The notes beneath the pieces are model-generated. The model ran no database searches, was not told the DNA's origin, and saw only the letters and a list, made by a program, of their open reading frames with translations. A stretch of DNA of 64,000 bases from contig OX465598.1 in the NCBI GenBank assembly GCA_950022295.1, forward strand, positions 344,857,324 through 344,921,323, read 5' to 3'. Positions 45,736 through 57,640 of the stretch are shown here, piece after piece (within the stretch, counting starts at the first letter, position 1; each line of letters opens with the position of its first letter). This stretch comes from Bromus sterilis. Its lineage: Eukaryota; Streptophyta; Magnoliopsida; Poales; Poaceae. The translations under genes were made by a program, and so were the position numbers.

Positions 45736-48700
45736 ATGGCGCACGAGCGGCGCGGCGCGGGGGCGTCGGCGGCCGCCCCGGACGCTGCAGGGGAAGCACT
45801 GTGAGTCACCGCAACCCTGGCTAAGGCGCTCGCTCTAATTGTGCTTGTGGCAGAGGAATTCGATCGGAGTTCAGAGATCCGCCCCGCCTGTCGGGTCTTG
45901 CTAGTAGTGTGGGCTGTCAGATACAGGATCCCTGATCTGATCTGGTAGCCTCTCTTCGAGGTTGGAATCAAATGATAATTTGCTGAAATCCTGGGCTAAG
46001 GGCAGTTGTGCATGATATGGTTTTGGAAGCTCTGTGTGAATTCGGTCAGTGTGATTCAGGAGGAACTGAGGGCGGTCCATATGTAAAATGCTGTATCATC
46101 AATTTGGATACAACCTTTTATACTGCCTGTTCAGTGGGACTATCTACGGCGATTCTAGAAATTAAATGCATCTAGTTTGTTTTTTCGCTCTACCGTATCT
46201 TTTTACTGGTTGTGTGCAAATCACAAACTGTGGAAGTTTGGGACAGGACGCTGTATCTAAATGTAGATGCAGCTTTCGTCCATTTCTTCATTAATAATTG
46301 CATTTCACCTCTGCTAATAGTGGAGAATTGGAACTGCCCTAAGATTGGTGTGAATTGTCAGTCAGTTGCCCTTCGGGTCAGGGCAGAGTTTGATTTACTT
46401 AAACTGTTTCATGATGCATTAGTGTGTGAGGAAGGGCACCAGGTGCATGTGCGTGTAGGAATTCTGAGTTTATGTAGGTGGTCAACCACTTTGATAGTCT
46501 TCGTGATTCTTGTGATGATGCATGATATATGATTTGATGTAAGTACATGAGTTTATGATGGTATCTTGTCTAAACCTGATAAGTAAACAAATATCAGCAT
46601 TTTGAGAATTTTTGTCCTCATATTTCGTTTGTTGAGAAACACAAATACTTTCATGTATGGTAGAAAAGGACATTTGTATGTACAAGACTTAGATAGGGCA
46701 CATCACACAGTGCACTCGCACAATCACCAAAGGAAAATATTAGCTGTTTGCATGAAAAACAGCATCCTGCGTAGAGGAGGTTTTTGAGGGGGGCATTGAA
46801 GGGCTCTGCAATGATTGTGTTTTTTCTGTGATTTAGTGTTTTCTATGCCTTACAAATTTGCAATGCAATGACAATATCGTCATCTTTAATACAAGCTCTT
46901 ATTTAACCTTATAGATTGGTGTTCTCTCTTTTGCTGGCATTAACCTTAGTTTTCTGCAAACTTAGTACATTTCATAGTGCAATTGCAATGAACATACACC
47001 TTATGATATTTTCCTGAATGTAACCATGTTTTATAAAAGGCTTTGTTGTTGTGTGTGTGGCCATGTTTTATGTGAGCTCCTTTTCTCCAATCATTCCTTC
47101 CCTTTTGTTGCGTAGTCTTTTGCTTTGTGCGTAGCAGAAGGATAAAGCCTGCTGATATACAGCGTAGGCCTCCAGACGCGCCGGTGCATACCGGAAGGAT
47201 TAAGCGTGCTGATAATTTCAAGAGAGGTCGGGGTAGACCAAACTTGGCATGTGAGGAGTCCGTTAAGGCCTTGTACAATGGTAGGTGCTTAGGGAGGTTC
47301 TTAGAAAAACAAACCGGGTTTTTCTGAAGCACCAGTGCCTATTTCTACAGGAGAGACACTTAGTTAAGCGTCTACTCTGTACAAATAAGCACCGGTGCTT
47401 AAGGAAAACCTGGTTTCTTTTTCTAAGCACCTCCCCTAAGCATCTACCATTGTACAAGGCTTAAGAGAGACTTGAAGGACTGGAATATCACCAGCGAACT
47501 AGCCATGGACAGGGGAATATCACCATAACTAGGTTTCGAGATCTTACGGGTTTCAACTCTAGCCTACCACAACTTGTTTGGGATTGAAAGTCTTTGTTGT
47601 TGTAATTTTTTGCTTTGTCAAGCCACAGCTGCAGGAGTTTTCTTTTTCTTTTTTGTGGGTGTTTACTTTATTTTCTTTTTACGTATGACACTGTCAAGGA
47701 TGCCTAGTTTTCTACTCCCTCCGATCCATAATAAGTGTCGCTCATCTAGTACAAAGTTTGTACTAGCTTAGTACAAAATGAGGACACTTATTATGGATTG
47801 GAGGGAGTAAATACAAACATCAGTAGTGCAAGCATAAGAGGACATAGTAAACGAGTATTACATAATATGGATTTAATTTATTTCCGTCTTATGTTGATCT
47901 ATTATAGCAATCTGATTTTCTAACTTTCCTACCATTTCTCCAGATTTGTTGACATAGTACATGAAGCCCCTCTATCTGATCAGCGGCAGCCTCGAAGCAT
48001 AGTTGGTGGCACTCTGTACTGTATCTTATTGGCAAGTGAATATTTATTAGCTTTTCCTTAGTGGTAGAGTGTGTTATCTTTTCTTATTTTGCTAGAGATA
48101 TTACCTTGCAAACATGTTCTTTCTTTGATTTAGCCAGGAAAATATGTATCTTATATCTGCTAGTCGCTTTCACCCCTTAATTGTGATGTTTTTCCTTTCT
48201 CTCTTGCAGTTTCTGAAACTTGTGATTAAATTTCTTCTTCTGTAGGCAGGTTATGCTGGTGTTGCCATAGCAGCCCCATGGATATTTGTTCTTATACCGG
48301 ACATGTTCCTTCCATTGCTATGCAGCTGCAATGTTCTTCTTCTAATTATTACAGGTTCATGTTGAATTACTAATAATCTATACTGGTAGATTATGCCGTT
48401 ATATGGAGTAACTCTTAACAGAAATTTGCTGCAGGTATATTTCAACAATATTGGGTCCATCAGATCACAAAAGTGCGATTACAGGTACTTCATGAAGGAA
48501 AAGAAAAAGGAAACTCTTACTTGAATTCTGTGTCAGCACAAATAGATGATTTACACACTTTCTTGAAACTTGGGTACTGCCTATAATGTGTAATTTCAAA
48601 ATAAAAAGCCTAGCACCATCAGTTTATAACCATGAACCATCGACTATTATGTGGAGTTTGCCTCGAGTAAAATCAGTTCATCAACCTTTGTTTTAACTAC

Positions 48701-51700
48701 TGGCTAGATGTTAACATAATATATCTGTAATGTTTATTTGTTGATATTATGCTCAAGCATTATAATTCCTTGCATCTTATTTTATGTAAGACGGTATCAT
48801 TTATTGGTACTGTTATCATACCATTTACCAAGTTTCTTCCTGTAAATGCAGGGCTACTATGATTTAAGCCAAAAACTGAAGCGCATTGCTCGAGTTCCAT
48901 TTGCCACTATTGCTTACGGTAATTATCAGCTAACCAAACCCGTGCTACGGAGTATTTGATAAATTCTAATTCCAGCACCTATCGTTTATTTCTTTAAACC
49001 TTCAAGGAGAATTATTGTCCAAAAAACTGCTACCCTTCTGATCTGGATTGGATGGTTTGCTTTTTATAGTGACTATGCTGGTTCTTTGGGTTGTTTTTAC
49101 CTTGGTCTGGACACTGTGGTAGAATGTATACTGGTGTGCCTGTTATTTTTTTTATGTGTCTGCTGGTTTGATAACACATTCATGCTAGTGACTGATATCA
49201 TCAGATACTAATGTTTGTTATTTATTTTCATTTTTCACATTAAAAATTGGAGTAAAAAGAACATAGTTATTCTTTATATGCAATTATATTGACGGATTGC
49301 TTTGTAAAAAATATGGTTGCAGGTACTGGCCTAATGCTCTTAATTTTAGTTTGGCAACCTCAAGTAGAAGTATTATCAGTTTCAGTTTTGCTCAGGTACA
49401 ATTGTTCAGTTAAGTATAAGTTTTCCTCAACTTAGCCTTTCCATTAGCATAAAAGGTTAATATATCACGTGCTGTGTTCTGTAAATAAAAGCAGTATTGG
49501 CATCTTTACGATGAAAATGAAAGGATTACCTTGCATAGTTTATGCTGTTTTGAGGAGGTTTAAATTTAATACTTATCTATTGACGTGTGAAGCTCTTGGG
49601 TTATTCAATAAGTTCAAGCCTGGCTCAAGGTTTGTTATAGGAGCGTGTAGGGTAGAGTAAATATGCTTATCATTCTTCAGCGCATCTTAGGTGTGTATTG
49701 AAATTCTGTTTGTTTTAGATTATTATCATTACTCTGGTAGAGTTAAAATGGCTAGGTGGGCAAGCTATATAAAAAAAAACTTGTGTCGTTATTCTGTTAA
49801 ATCTTGTGCGCTACCTCAGCAACCTTAAAGCCAAGTAAAGTTATGGAACTTATGATGGACATTGACATATTACATCTTCCCACCTTTTAATGAAAATTCA
49901 GCGCACATATGCTAAATTGACTTCTAATTTAGCAGGATACTGTGACTGTTCTGCTCTGGTTCTAAAGAGAAAGGAAGCACTCTTTATTTTTATATTTAAT
50001 GCTATCACTTTCCAATTATGCAGGATTGCACTGGTTATTGAAGTGATATCCGCTGGATGTTTCATGAGCTTATACATAGGTGAGTTAAGTTGTGGTAGTT
50101 TATCTATTTTATTTCATGGTACGTTGAAGGCAACATAAACTACTAGTCATTTTTCATAACTTCTTTGGCTTGTCTTCCGTTAACTGCTTGTGGAAGCACT
50201 CTTTGTTGGAAAGTTCATTAATCGTCTTCTTAGATTTTAATTTCCTGTCAACAATTAACTTTGTTTTGTCTTGTTGCAATAGATCAAGAAACATGCAATA
50301 ATCCTTACTTGCCCGATGGTAATTCTGCGTATTTGTTCATTAATCCTTAATTACTTGGTAATTCCACATGTTTCCTCATTAGTTATTAAGGGCTCTCCGC
50401 TATTATCTGTTACCCTAACTGAGTATTTGCTATTGTTAGCAGCACAACCTCTTAAACACATTGTTAGAGTAACAGTTCCTGTCTGTAGCTCCCAATAGTT
50501 TCATGCAAGCAATCAGATGACATTTTGTAAGATCATGTATGTATTTTCTGATTGTTGATATGCAGGGTACATCCATAAATACAACTCTTTGAATGAGCAG
50601 CCTGACATTCTGCGGCCACTTTATTCTGCATTGCAATCATCTAGTTCATTGGAAGAGATAAGGTACAATATATTTGTTCATTAATAAACTATCACATGGA
50701 CTTAATATGATTTACCTAATTAGTTTTTTTTTTGCATGTGTGTGTTTTTCTTGGCAAATACTAACTGCGCTTGTGAATGCTTTCCTTTTTTCCGTAAAAG
50801 CACACATGTTTTAAAATCTGAAATTTGCTTCATATATGTATGCTCCTGACTTTGCATGTACAACTGTCTGTTCTTGCACTGCCAGTATTGCTTTTATGAT
50901 AATGTAGGTTATAGTCTCGTAGACAAGAGGAGCCTTGTGATAATGTTTTCACTGTAAAAAATAAATAGAAATCAATGCCATTTTGAAAGCTTGTAGCCAT
51001 CGGTGAACTTTTTTCATGAAATCAATTCACATTCTTGTCATTTGAGCTTTATGGGTTGAAACAATAATATTTTTGCAGGTACTATGATTCTCACCTTTCC
51101 GACCAACAAATGGCATTGCTTCAGTACCAGAGGGAGAATATTCATTTTCTGAGTGAAGAGGTACTTGGAATAATTCAGTTTTTTTTCATGCACTTGATAA
51201 ACAACTTCATTTAGTGGCAATTCTTATTTTTCTCAGTCATGTTATTGTTGGATACGATATTACTGTTAAAGAGAAAGATTTTCGACTGTTGTTATATACA
51301 TGTGTTGGTGAGCCTCTTACTCATTTGATATCATTGAACCTTCCTTTTTTCTGGATACTGGCTGGGCACAGTGCACCGCTGCAGACAGTGGTTAATGGCA
51401 TATGTGTTGCAATAAGTCTTGACACTTTGTACATACAACATAGTGTCATCACAAAGTAGAATAGTCAACGCACTACACACTGGGAATAAATTCAGGTTGA
51501 TGCTATTAGAATAAATATGTGTTAAGCTGATTGATCCATGATTTGTTGTCTCCATCAGGTGCTTAGGTTGCAAGAAAGCTTAAGTAAGTACCATAGAAGT
51601 GTTGCTGCCAGCACTCCTCAGGTTCAAACTGAATCTACCCTCAAACCATCCCCTTCCACCCGTTGAATGTTAATTCTCTGTAGATCAACATGCTTAATGT

Positions 51701-52537
51701 TGAATGAATTTGTGCACCATGATTTAGTATTTAAGTTTCTCATCATAATTCTTCATTCAGGTTGATCTTGCTCATGTTTTGGCATCTCGTGATCAACAAC
51801 TTCGATCACTGTCTGCTGAGGTAATTACTCTTTGTCAACCAGATATTGTGTATTATGCATACTGCAGAAATGGCATCAACGCCTTAAAACCTTTGGTGTT
51901 TACTTAAGCTATTCTTCATTGGCTTCAGGAATTGTAATGTAGATCATACTTTTCTGTAATATTTCATCCAGCACGGACTAATACTTTGCCCATCATGTAG
52001 ATGAATCAAGTGCATTCGGAGCTTCGTCTTGCTCGTGATTTGATTGCTGAAAAGGACTCAGAGATCCAGCACATCCGTGTGAACAATAATCAAGTATGTT
52101 ACTGTTCAGTTTTGTGTGTCTGTCTGCAAATTATGCGGTGGCACACGTTCCAAGTCGGTCCGGGCAAAATATGACTTGTTGTAAGATGAAGCAAAGCATT
52201 ATTTGTTGACAGTCAACATGATAAAATGCAGTATGTAGAAGAGAACGAGAGACTACGAGCTATCCTTGGTGAATGGAGCGCTCGAGCAGCAAAGGTAACC
52301 GTGAATGAGATACAACCTGGTGTTTGTTTTGGCGGAAGCATTTCCCCTATCATCATTTCATTCTCTTTAACACACGTGTGTGTGCACACTTTTTGACAGC
52401 TTGAGCGAGCCCTGGAAGCCGAGAGGGTATCAAACATGGAATTGCAGAAGAACCGCTCAAGGCTCAGACGCCAATCAACCAAGGACAAAATACCTGATAT
52501 TCCTCAATCAGAGGATCCCTCCGCAGCTGTGCTTTAG
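45736..52537 (+). CDS. Four-pass membrane protein with C-terminal coiled coil (TMEM192/FIP1-like?), 14 exons, 367 aa
   Basis: Exons: 45736-45800, 47944-48031, 48246-48354, 48435-48484, 48852-48918, 49323-49395, 50024-50079, 50566-50662, 51079-51160, 51559-51621, 51761-51820, 52001-52093, 52232-52294, 52400-52537; total 1,104 nt, phases consistent. Intron 2 is GC-AG; the rest are GT-AG. A disordered Ala-rich start is followed by four hydrophobic segments at about 41-66, 72-90, 117-137 and 145-169, a short loop, and a long coiled coil from about 205 to 330 (for example LRLQESLSKYHR, ELRLARDLIAEKDSEIQHIR, LERALEAERVSNMELQKN), then a basic tail. From memory this resembles the plant TMEM192-type family that includes Arabidopsis FRIGIDA-interacting protein 1; that naming is uncertain. 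Intron 1 holds several transposon scraps. Confidence 0.85.
47105..47615 (+). mobile_element. LINE 3' fragment in intron 1, itself interrupted by a MITE
   Basis: Before the MITE the plus strand reads RRIKPADIQ and RGRGRPNLACEESVK; after it, RDLKDWNITSELAMDRG. Together these are the C-terminal end of a common grass LINE ORF2. The 3' UTR 'ctaccacaacttgtttgggattgaaa' then 'tttgttgttgt' follows. The MITE insertion at TTA splits the codons cleanly. Confidence 0.75.
47266..47460. mobile_element. Tourist-type (PIF/Harbinger) MITE, 195 bp
   Basis: GCCTTGTACAATGGTAG and its inverted copy at the right end define the element. TTA is duplicated at 47263-47265 and 47461-47463. The interior also folds on itself (AAGCACCGGTGCTT region). 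Confidence 0.85.
47715..47807. mobile_element. Stowaway MITE, 93 bp
   Basis: CTCCCTCCGATCCATAATAA faces TTATTATGGATTGGAGGGAG, with TA on both sides. It lies in intron 1, about 140 bp before exon 2 of the membrane-protein gene. Confidence 0.9.
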
Positions 52538-53160
52538 CTTCATCTCAGCAGTTTAGTCGGTCTGTCCATAGGTGAAAACTTTGCGGCCTCATTCAAACAT
52601 CGGAGACCAGTTACACGGTTGTATATTGAAGTACAGTAGTAGTGAGAAATGTTGTGTGTTTGGCTGTATGGTAGGGAGCCACTTGTAAATATGTAATTCT
52701 ACGATTCAAAGTAGAAGGGTGCAGTATCTGGAGTGTGGCGGTTTGAGTACTCATGGTGTTTTCAACAAATATGAGTGTCCTATTTAAAAGATACAAAAAA
52801 ACTGGATTCTTGTTAACCACAAACGTAAAATTTCATTGAATATATGTTACTCTAGTTTGTAATTGTGTTGCTTACAAGTATTAAAGAGATTTATTGTTAA
52901 TAAAAATAATATTTTTTAGTTTTAAAAATATGCTTTTGAGTAAAGTTGGTCCCAATATTTGCATTTGTGCAGCTTGTGTCATCAAACTCAGAATTCTCAT
53001 TGTTTTATGTGCTTTTGTTGTTTTTTGAAAAACTTTTAATCCACCTTCCAAACAAAGCAATCACGCAAATTAGTTGGGATAGATCTCAAGTAAAAGAGCA
53101 CATTTTAAAAGAGCTCCAGATCAGTTTGGCAACGGAGCATTTGAAACAAAGAGGGGTACA
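52538..53160 (+). other. 3'-UTR and downstream flank of the membrane-protein gene
   Basis: The 3'-UTR probably ends around 52750-52900, where AATAAAAATAATA-like signals occur. After that there is AT-rich DNA and a stretch reading LPNKAITQISWDRSQ in one frame that I cannot assign. Confidence 0.4.
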
Positions 53161-53176
53161 GCAAGAGGCTATAGGA

Positions 53177-54381
53177 GGGCGGGCGGGCGTGCTGGAAGTT
53201 TTCTTCTTGCCAGCGGACAGGCAAGCTATCATGGGGATCCCGCTGAGTTCCAGAACTTGTGGAGACAAATGGGAATGGGGCCATGAGAAGAAAGGGATGT
53301 TCTCGGTAAGGTCGGCGTATAGGATGCTGGTGGCCACAAAAAACCGACGCGAAGACTGGCTCGAAGGAAGGCCGGGACATTCTGACGCTGAAGCAGTTTC
53401 AAAAGCTTGGAAGATGCTCTGGAAAAGCCCAATTCCTGGGAGAATTCATCACTTCCTATGGAGGCTGTCGAAGTTCTCAATCCCTACTGAGGATGTTCGA
53501 AAGAGGCGTAAAATGTCCCATACCGATAGCTGTCAGATATGTGGGGCTCAGGATTCCTGGAGACACTCGTTGATCGAGTGCAACGTCGTCAGATCGGGGT
53601 GGGCAATGGGTGACGACGAAGTACTGGACCACTTGATGGACATTAGGGAGCCGAATGCAAAACTTTGGATTGCTGAAGTGATGGAATCTATGGGTCAGAA
53701 GGACTATACGAGGGTTTTTGTAACCCTCTGGGCTATATGGTATGCAAGACACAAACTTATTCATGAGGGTACTCACCAGAGCCCGCTTTTGACTCATAAT
53801 TTCATCCAGCATTTTCTGAGAGAACAGGAAGAGCTTGCTAGACCTGTAGCAAGAACTGGCAGTACCATAAGGAGCGCTGGGAGATGCTGGTCACCGATAG
53901 AACCGGGTCTTGTTCACATCAGGGTAGATGGAGGAATTTCCAGGAATGGTGAACTGGGCGCGGTGGCCGCGGTATGCCGTGATCACATGGGGAGCTTCAA
54001 GGGCTCTTCTGCGGTGGTTTTCCCTGGGATTTCAGACCCAGCTTGCCTTGAAATGTTGGCATGCAGAGAAGCGCAATGCTTGGCGCAAGATCTAATGTAC
54101 AAAAACATCTTAATCTCCAGCGACGCAAAGAATATTATCAGCGACATCCAGGAAGAAGCGAGAGGACAGTATGGCATGATTACTACTGAAGGAGTCTATT
54201 TTCTTTATGCAACTTTATTTTTGAAGGAAAAAATTATAATCCCGATGCTCATCGTCTTGTTAAATTCGCAACTAGTTTAGGCTAGGGTAGACACTTATGG
54301 GTTTTGGACCCACACGATCCAGTTTGTATTCCGTGGAACTTGGATTTGATTGAATGGGAAAGTGTTTTACCCCTAAAAAAA
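53177..54381 (+). mobile_element. 5'-truncated LINE, ORF2 C-terminal part
   Basis: A 16-bp target duplication GCAAGAGGCTATAGGA flanks it (53161-53176 and 54382-54397), and it ends ACCCCTAAAAAAA. One frame is open for most of its length. It reads GIPLSSRTCGDKWEWGHEKK, 'FSVRSAYRML', a zf-RVT block (KSPIPGRIHHFLWRLSK ... CQICGAQDSWRHSLIEC), then RNase H starting HIRVDGGISRNGELG with CLEMLACREAQ and ISSDAKNI. Near 54220 the good frame changes, and a TAG breaks it at about 54286. The RT and endonuclease parts are missing through 5' truncation. Confidence 0.9.
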
Positions 54382-54397
54382 GCAAGAGGCTATAGGA

Positions 54398-54906
54398 AGT
54401 CGACAGTAGGATGGCCGTATTAATATGATCATCGACAGTAGAAGCTCCCGTACCGAACAAAAACATCCTTGTTGACGTATCTCTGTCAATTCCTGGTATG
54501 CCAACGAGCTATCTACTGCGAAGTGGAGTGCTAGCTACTAGCTAGGTTGGGCAGAGAAAGTTCGGTCGTATGAACATGATCGTCGACGACCACTTGAACT
54601 GGAGCCCATACCCGTAAAAATGCCGCGACGAACTTTCTAGTGGGAAATACAACAACTAGGTTGGGCAGAGCCCCGTTTGCTTGTACGTACGTACTACCAC
54701 TGACTGTAGATACTGGTGTCCTTGTTGTCCTAGGTTGGGCAGAGCCGGTTTGTTCGTTTGTTTCTTGCCCTTTTTCGTCAGAGGAAAGACGTACGTGCGC
54801 ATATGCCTGTAGACGCCGGCAAAGCCTACGTATGTTCGCCATTTTCTCATTATGGTTGACGACGATAAGGTATGGCCGCGAGCATTCCACATGGCTAGCT
54901 ACACAT
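54398..54906. other. Intergenic DNA with a three-times repeated short motif
   Basis: TAGGTTGGGCAGAG occurs at about 54543, 54657 and 54732, spaced about 114 and 75 bp, in otherwise unremarkable sequence. No gene is seen. Confidence 0.5.
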
Positions 54907-54966
54907 TCTGTGCACGTAACGTGAAAGGTGAGCTGGAACCCATCGATTTCTGCTCCACAATTTGTA

Positions 54967-55060
54967 CTATCTTCGTTTTAAATTAGATGATTTTTATTTA
55001 TATACATATCTGTATTAATATATACATAAATAAAAATTATTTAATTTAAAACGAAGGAAG
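54967..55060. mobile_element. Stowaway-like MITE, 94 bp, diverged
   Basis: CTATCTTCGTTTTAAATTA faces TAATTTAAAACGAAGGAAG around an AT-rich centre, with TA on both sides. Confidence 0.75.
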
Positions 55061-55439
55061 TATATTCATAAGGTTTTTATCGTCAGCGGCCACAAAACTC
55101 AGCAAAAGCGGAGCACAACGGGACGGACACGCCTATGGGTCAATTCTTTTAAACTTTTGATCCTTCATAATCAGATTTTGAGAAACTATCCACATAATCA
55201 ACTTGCCACATAATTAATTAAAATCACATGTTCAGTTCTTTCAGTCTAAGATTGTGAGATGAGTTTTGTGTTGAAATGTCAGTTATGCCCTTGAACCAAA
55301 ACTGTGCGTTGTGTATTGCTAACACATAGTTGTCCTGAACAATTTCTCATCTAACATGAGCACAAAAACAATATATGAATATATAAAGTGCTAAATACTA
55401 CAATAAACAAGGTTTTGAACTTTTTCTTCACTACAAAAG

Positions 55440-55915
55440 AGGATCAACTACAAATAGAATTACTAATCTCAAGGTACAAAACGGATAGCAATAGCCTCGC
55501 CGAGTTGTAGTGATGATACCATCATCTGCTGGTGGTAGAGCGTTGGCACCTGACAATGGTAATGAAGGTTGCACATATGCATCATTGTTAAACTTATCAA
55601 AATGCTCCATCATGCAAATTGCTATCATGAATACAGTTGTGGAGGTACATGCATGCAGTGATGATCATCTTTTGGGTCTCCAGTTTGTATTGTGGTGTGT
55701 CTTGAAGAATACGCCATTTCATCTTGAAACACCAAATGGTCGTTCGATGATGTTTTGCAAAGAAGAATGACGATGGTTGAATGTCTCCTGTATCCCCCAT
55801 GAGATGGTGTTGTCGAAACTCTGGTACATGGTATCGTTGCTCTTTGTATGGTGCTAAATATCCAACCTTGTTTGGATATCCGGAGTCCGCTAGATAGTAT
55901 TTATCTACATTAATA
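55440..55915 (-). pseudogene. PIF/Harbinger transposase fragment
   Basis: The minus strand reads DKYYLADSGYPNKVGYLAPY, the region of the second catalytic Asp, then 'RYHVPEFR'. In another frame it reads FNHRHSSLQNIIERPFGV, which carries the third catalytic acid, followed by KMKWRILQDTPQYKLETQKM and ACMYLHNCIHDS. Frameshifts separate these parts. The N-terminal half is absent. It sits inside copy A of the duplicated unit. Confidence 0.8.
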
Positions 55916-57640
55916 CATCAAAAAACATTAGAACTTTTTAGTCTTGCTTATAGCGAGTATGGCGGCCTCGCATTGTACAAAGGCTGGCATAGCGCGACAG
56001 CAGCTTCAGACAGTGACATTCTGCTTATATATTTTTACAAATAATTAGATTGCAATTTTTAATGTAATTAAAAATGTTAGCAAACCATAAAAAAGTTGAC
56101 AGCTTTCAAAAAAATACTAACATGAAAAAATGTTTCTATGTTTTTTAATAAGTATAAGGAATTTCTTGAAAAATGTTTATAGAATATGAAAAACATTATG
56201 TAGTGTCATCACATCCCATAAAATTTGAATTTTGGACGTCATCTTGCATTTATAAGCATATCAAGTTTTCTTGCATTTTGAATCCTAAAGGGCATTTAAT
56301 TTGGCTATTTTATATCCTTGAGGAATATTCAATGGATCTATTAAAGCCTAATGCATTCAAATGAATTTATAAAGTAGCTAGGGCAAGGAATATTAGAATT
56401 CTATTAATGATTTAAATTAATATTTATTTGTTTTTCCTTGAGTTCAAAGGTTTGAGTGATGTTTTCAGTTTAAATCTAATCCAAGTCTACGTTTAAAGAA
56501 CAAAGAAATAAAAAAATGAAAAAAATAAATGAACTTACAAAGGAATATATTTTGACAATAAATATGAATTCTGTAAGTCCAAATATTCTAAGAAGGTATA
56601 ATCATGGATTCAAAATAATATTTACAGCAAGTTCACTATCAAATGTATTTTAAAATTCAACAAGGATTTAAAATGAAAATTCAATCAAAAAGGAAACAGA
56701 GAAAAAAGGAAAGGGAAAAAATCGCCCGAATATAGAGCGTACGTAACGTAAAGGTGAGCTAGCAGTGAGATTTGAGCTTGACCAGATTTCTCCTGCAGCA
56801 AACCCATCGATTTCTGCTTCATAATTTTATGCATTCCTGAGGTTCTAATCTTTGGGATTTGGTCAGCAAGAGCGGAGCAGCACGCCTATGTCTTGCCCAT
56901 AGGCACGACGTAGGGCGGCCTCACGTCGAACATTTTGTACATGGGCCGGATTTTTTCCATTGTAATTACTATTATTATTCGATAAAAATATAATTAAAAA
57001 TTATTTAACTTTATGAATTAAAAAATGTTAGCAGAAAATAAATGGTTGATAGCTTTCAAAAAAATACTGCCATTAAAAATGTCTTTGAGTATAAAAACAA
57101 TGTATGTAAATTTCTTGAAAAAACTTTGTACAATATAAAAAAGTTATGTAGTATTGTCACATTCCAGAATTTTTGAATTTTGTATGTGATCACGCATTCA
57201 TAAGTATACCATGTTTTCTAGCATTTTGAATATTCCATGGTTCTATAAACCCTAATGCGTTAAAATGTATTTTCAAACTAGGTAGAGAAAGAAATATGAA
57301 AATTCTATTAATTATTTAGCCCAATATTTTATTTTGGTTTCCTTGAGTTCAAAGGCTTGAATGATGATTAAATTTAAATCAAATCCAAGTCTTATTTTCA
57401 AGAACAAAGAAAAACAAAAAAAATAAAAAGAAATGAAAATACAAAAGAATATATCTTGGAAACAAATATAAATTCTACACGTCCAAAAAAACCAAAAAAG
57501 TATAGTCTTGGTTAAAATAATATTTACAGCAAGTTCACTATCGAAAGTATTTCATAATATAAGAAGGATATCAATTTAAAATTGAAACAAAAAAGGGACA
57601 TAAAATAAAATAAAAAGTAACGAAAAAAAGCCCGAAGGCC

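Larger units (their letters stand above)
54907..57640 (+). repeat. Two-copy duplication of an about 0.9-kb AT-rich unit
   Basis: Copy A starts near 54907 (GTAACGTGAAAGGTGAGCT, then ACCCATCGATTTCTGCT) and copy B near 56739 (GTAACGTAAAGGTGAGCT, then ACCCATCGATTTCTGCT). Both then carry 'cggagca...acgcctatg', 'ggcggcctc', 'gatagctttcaaaaaaatact' and 'tttacagcaagttcacta'. Copy A is lengthened by a Stowaway MITE and the Harbinger remnant. The origin is unknown. Confidence 0.6.

Noticed and set aside
45404..45971. Open frames on both strands across the divergent promoter
   Set aside because: They overlap the true first exon of the plus-strand gene and the kinase leader, and are explained by GC content.
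52946..53176. Start of a 444-codon frame as a host gene
   Set aside because: The frame enters a LINE at 53177, shown by the 16-bp target duplication. The upstream part lacks an ATG start and continues only by chance.
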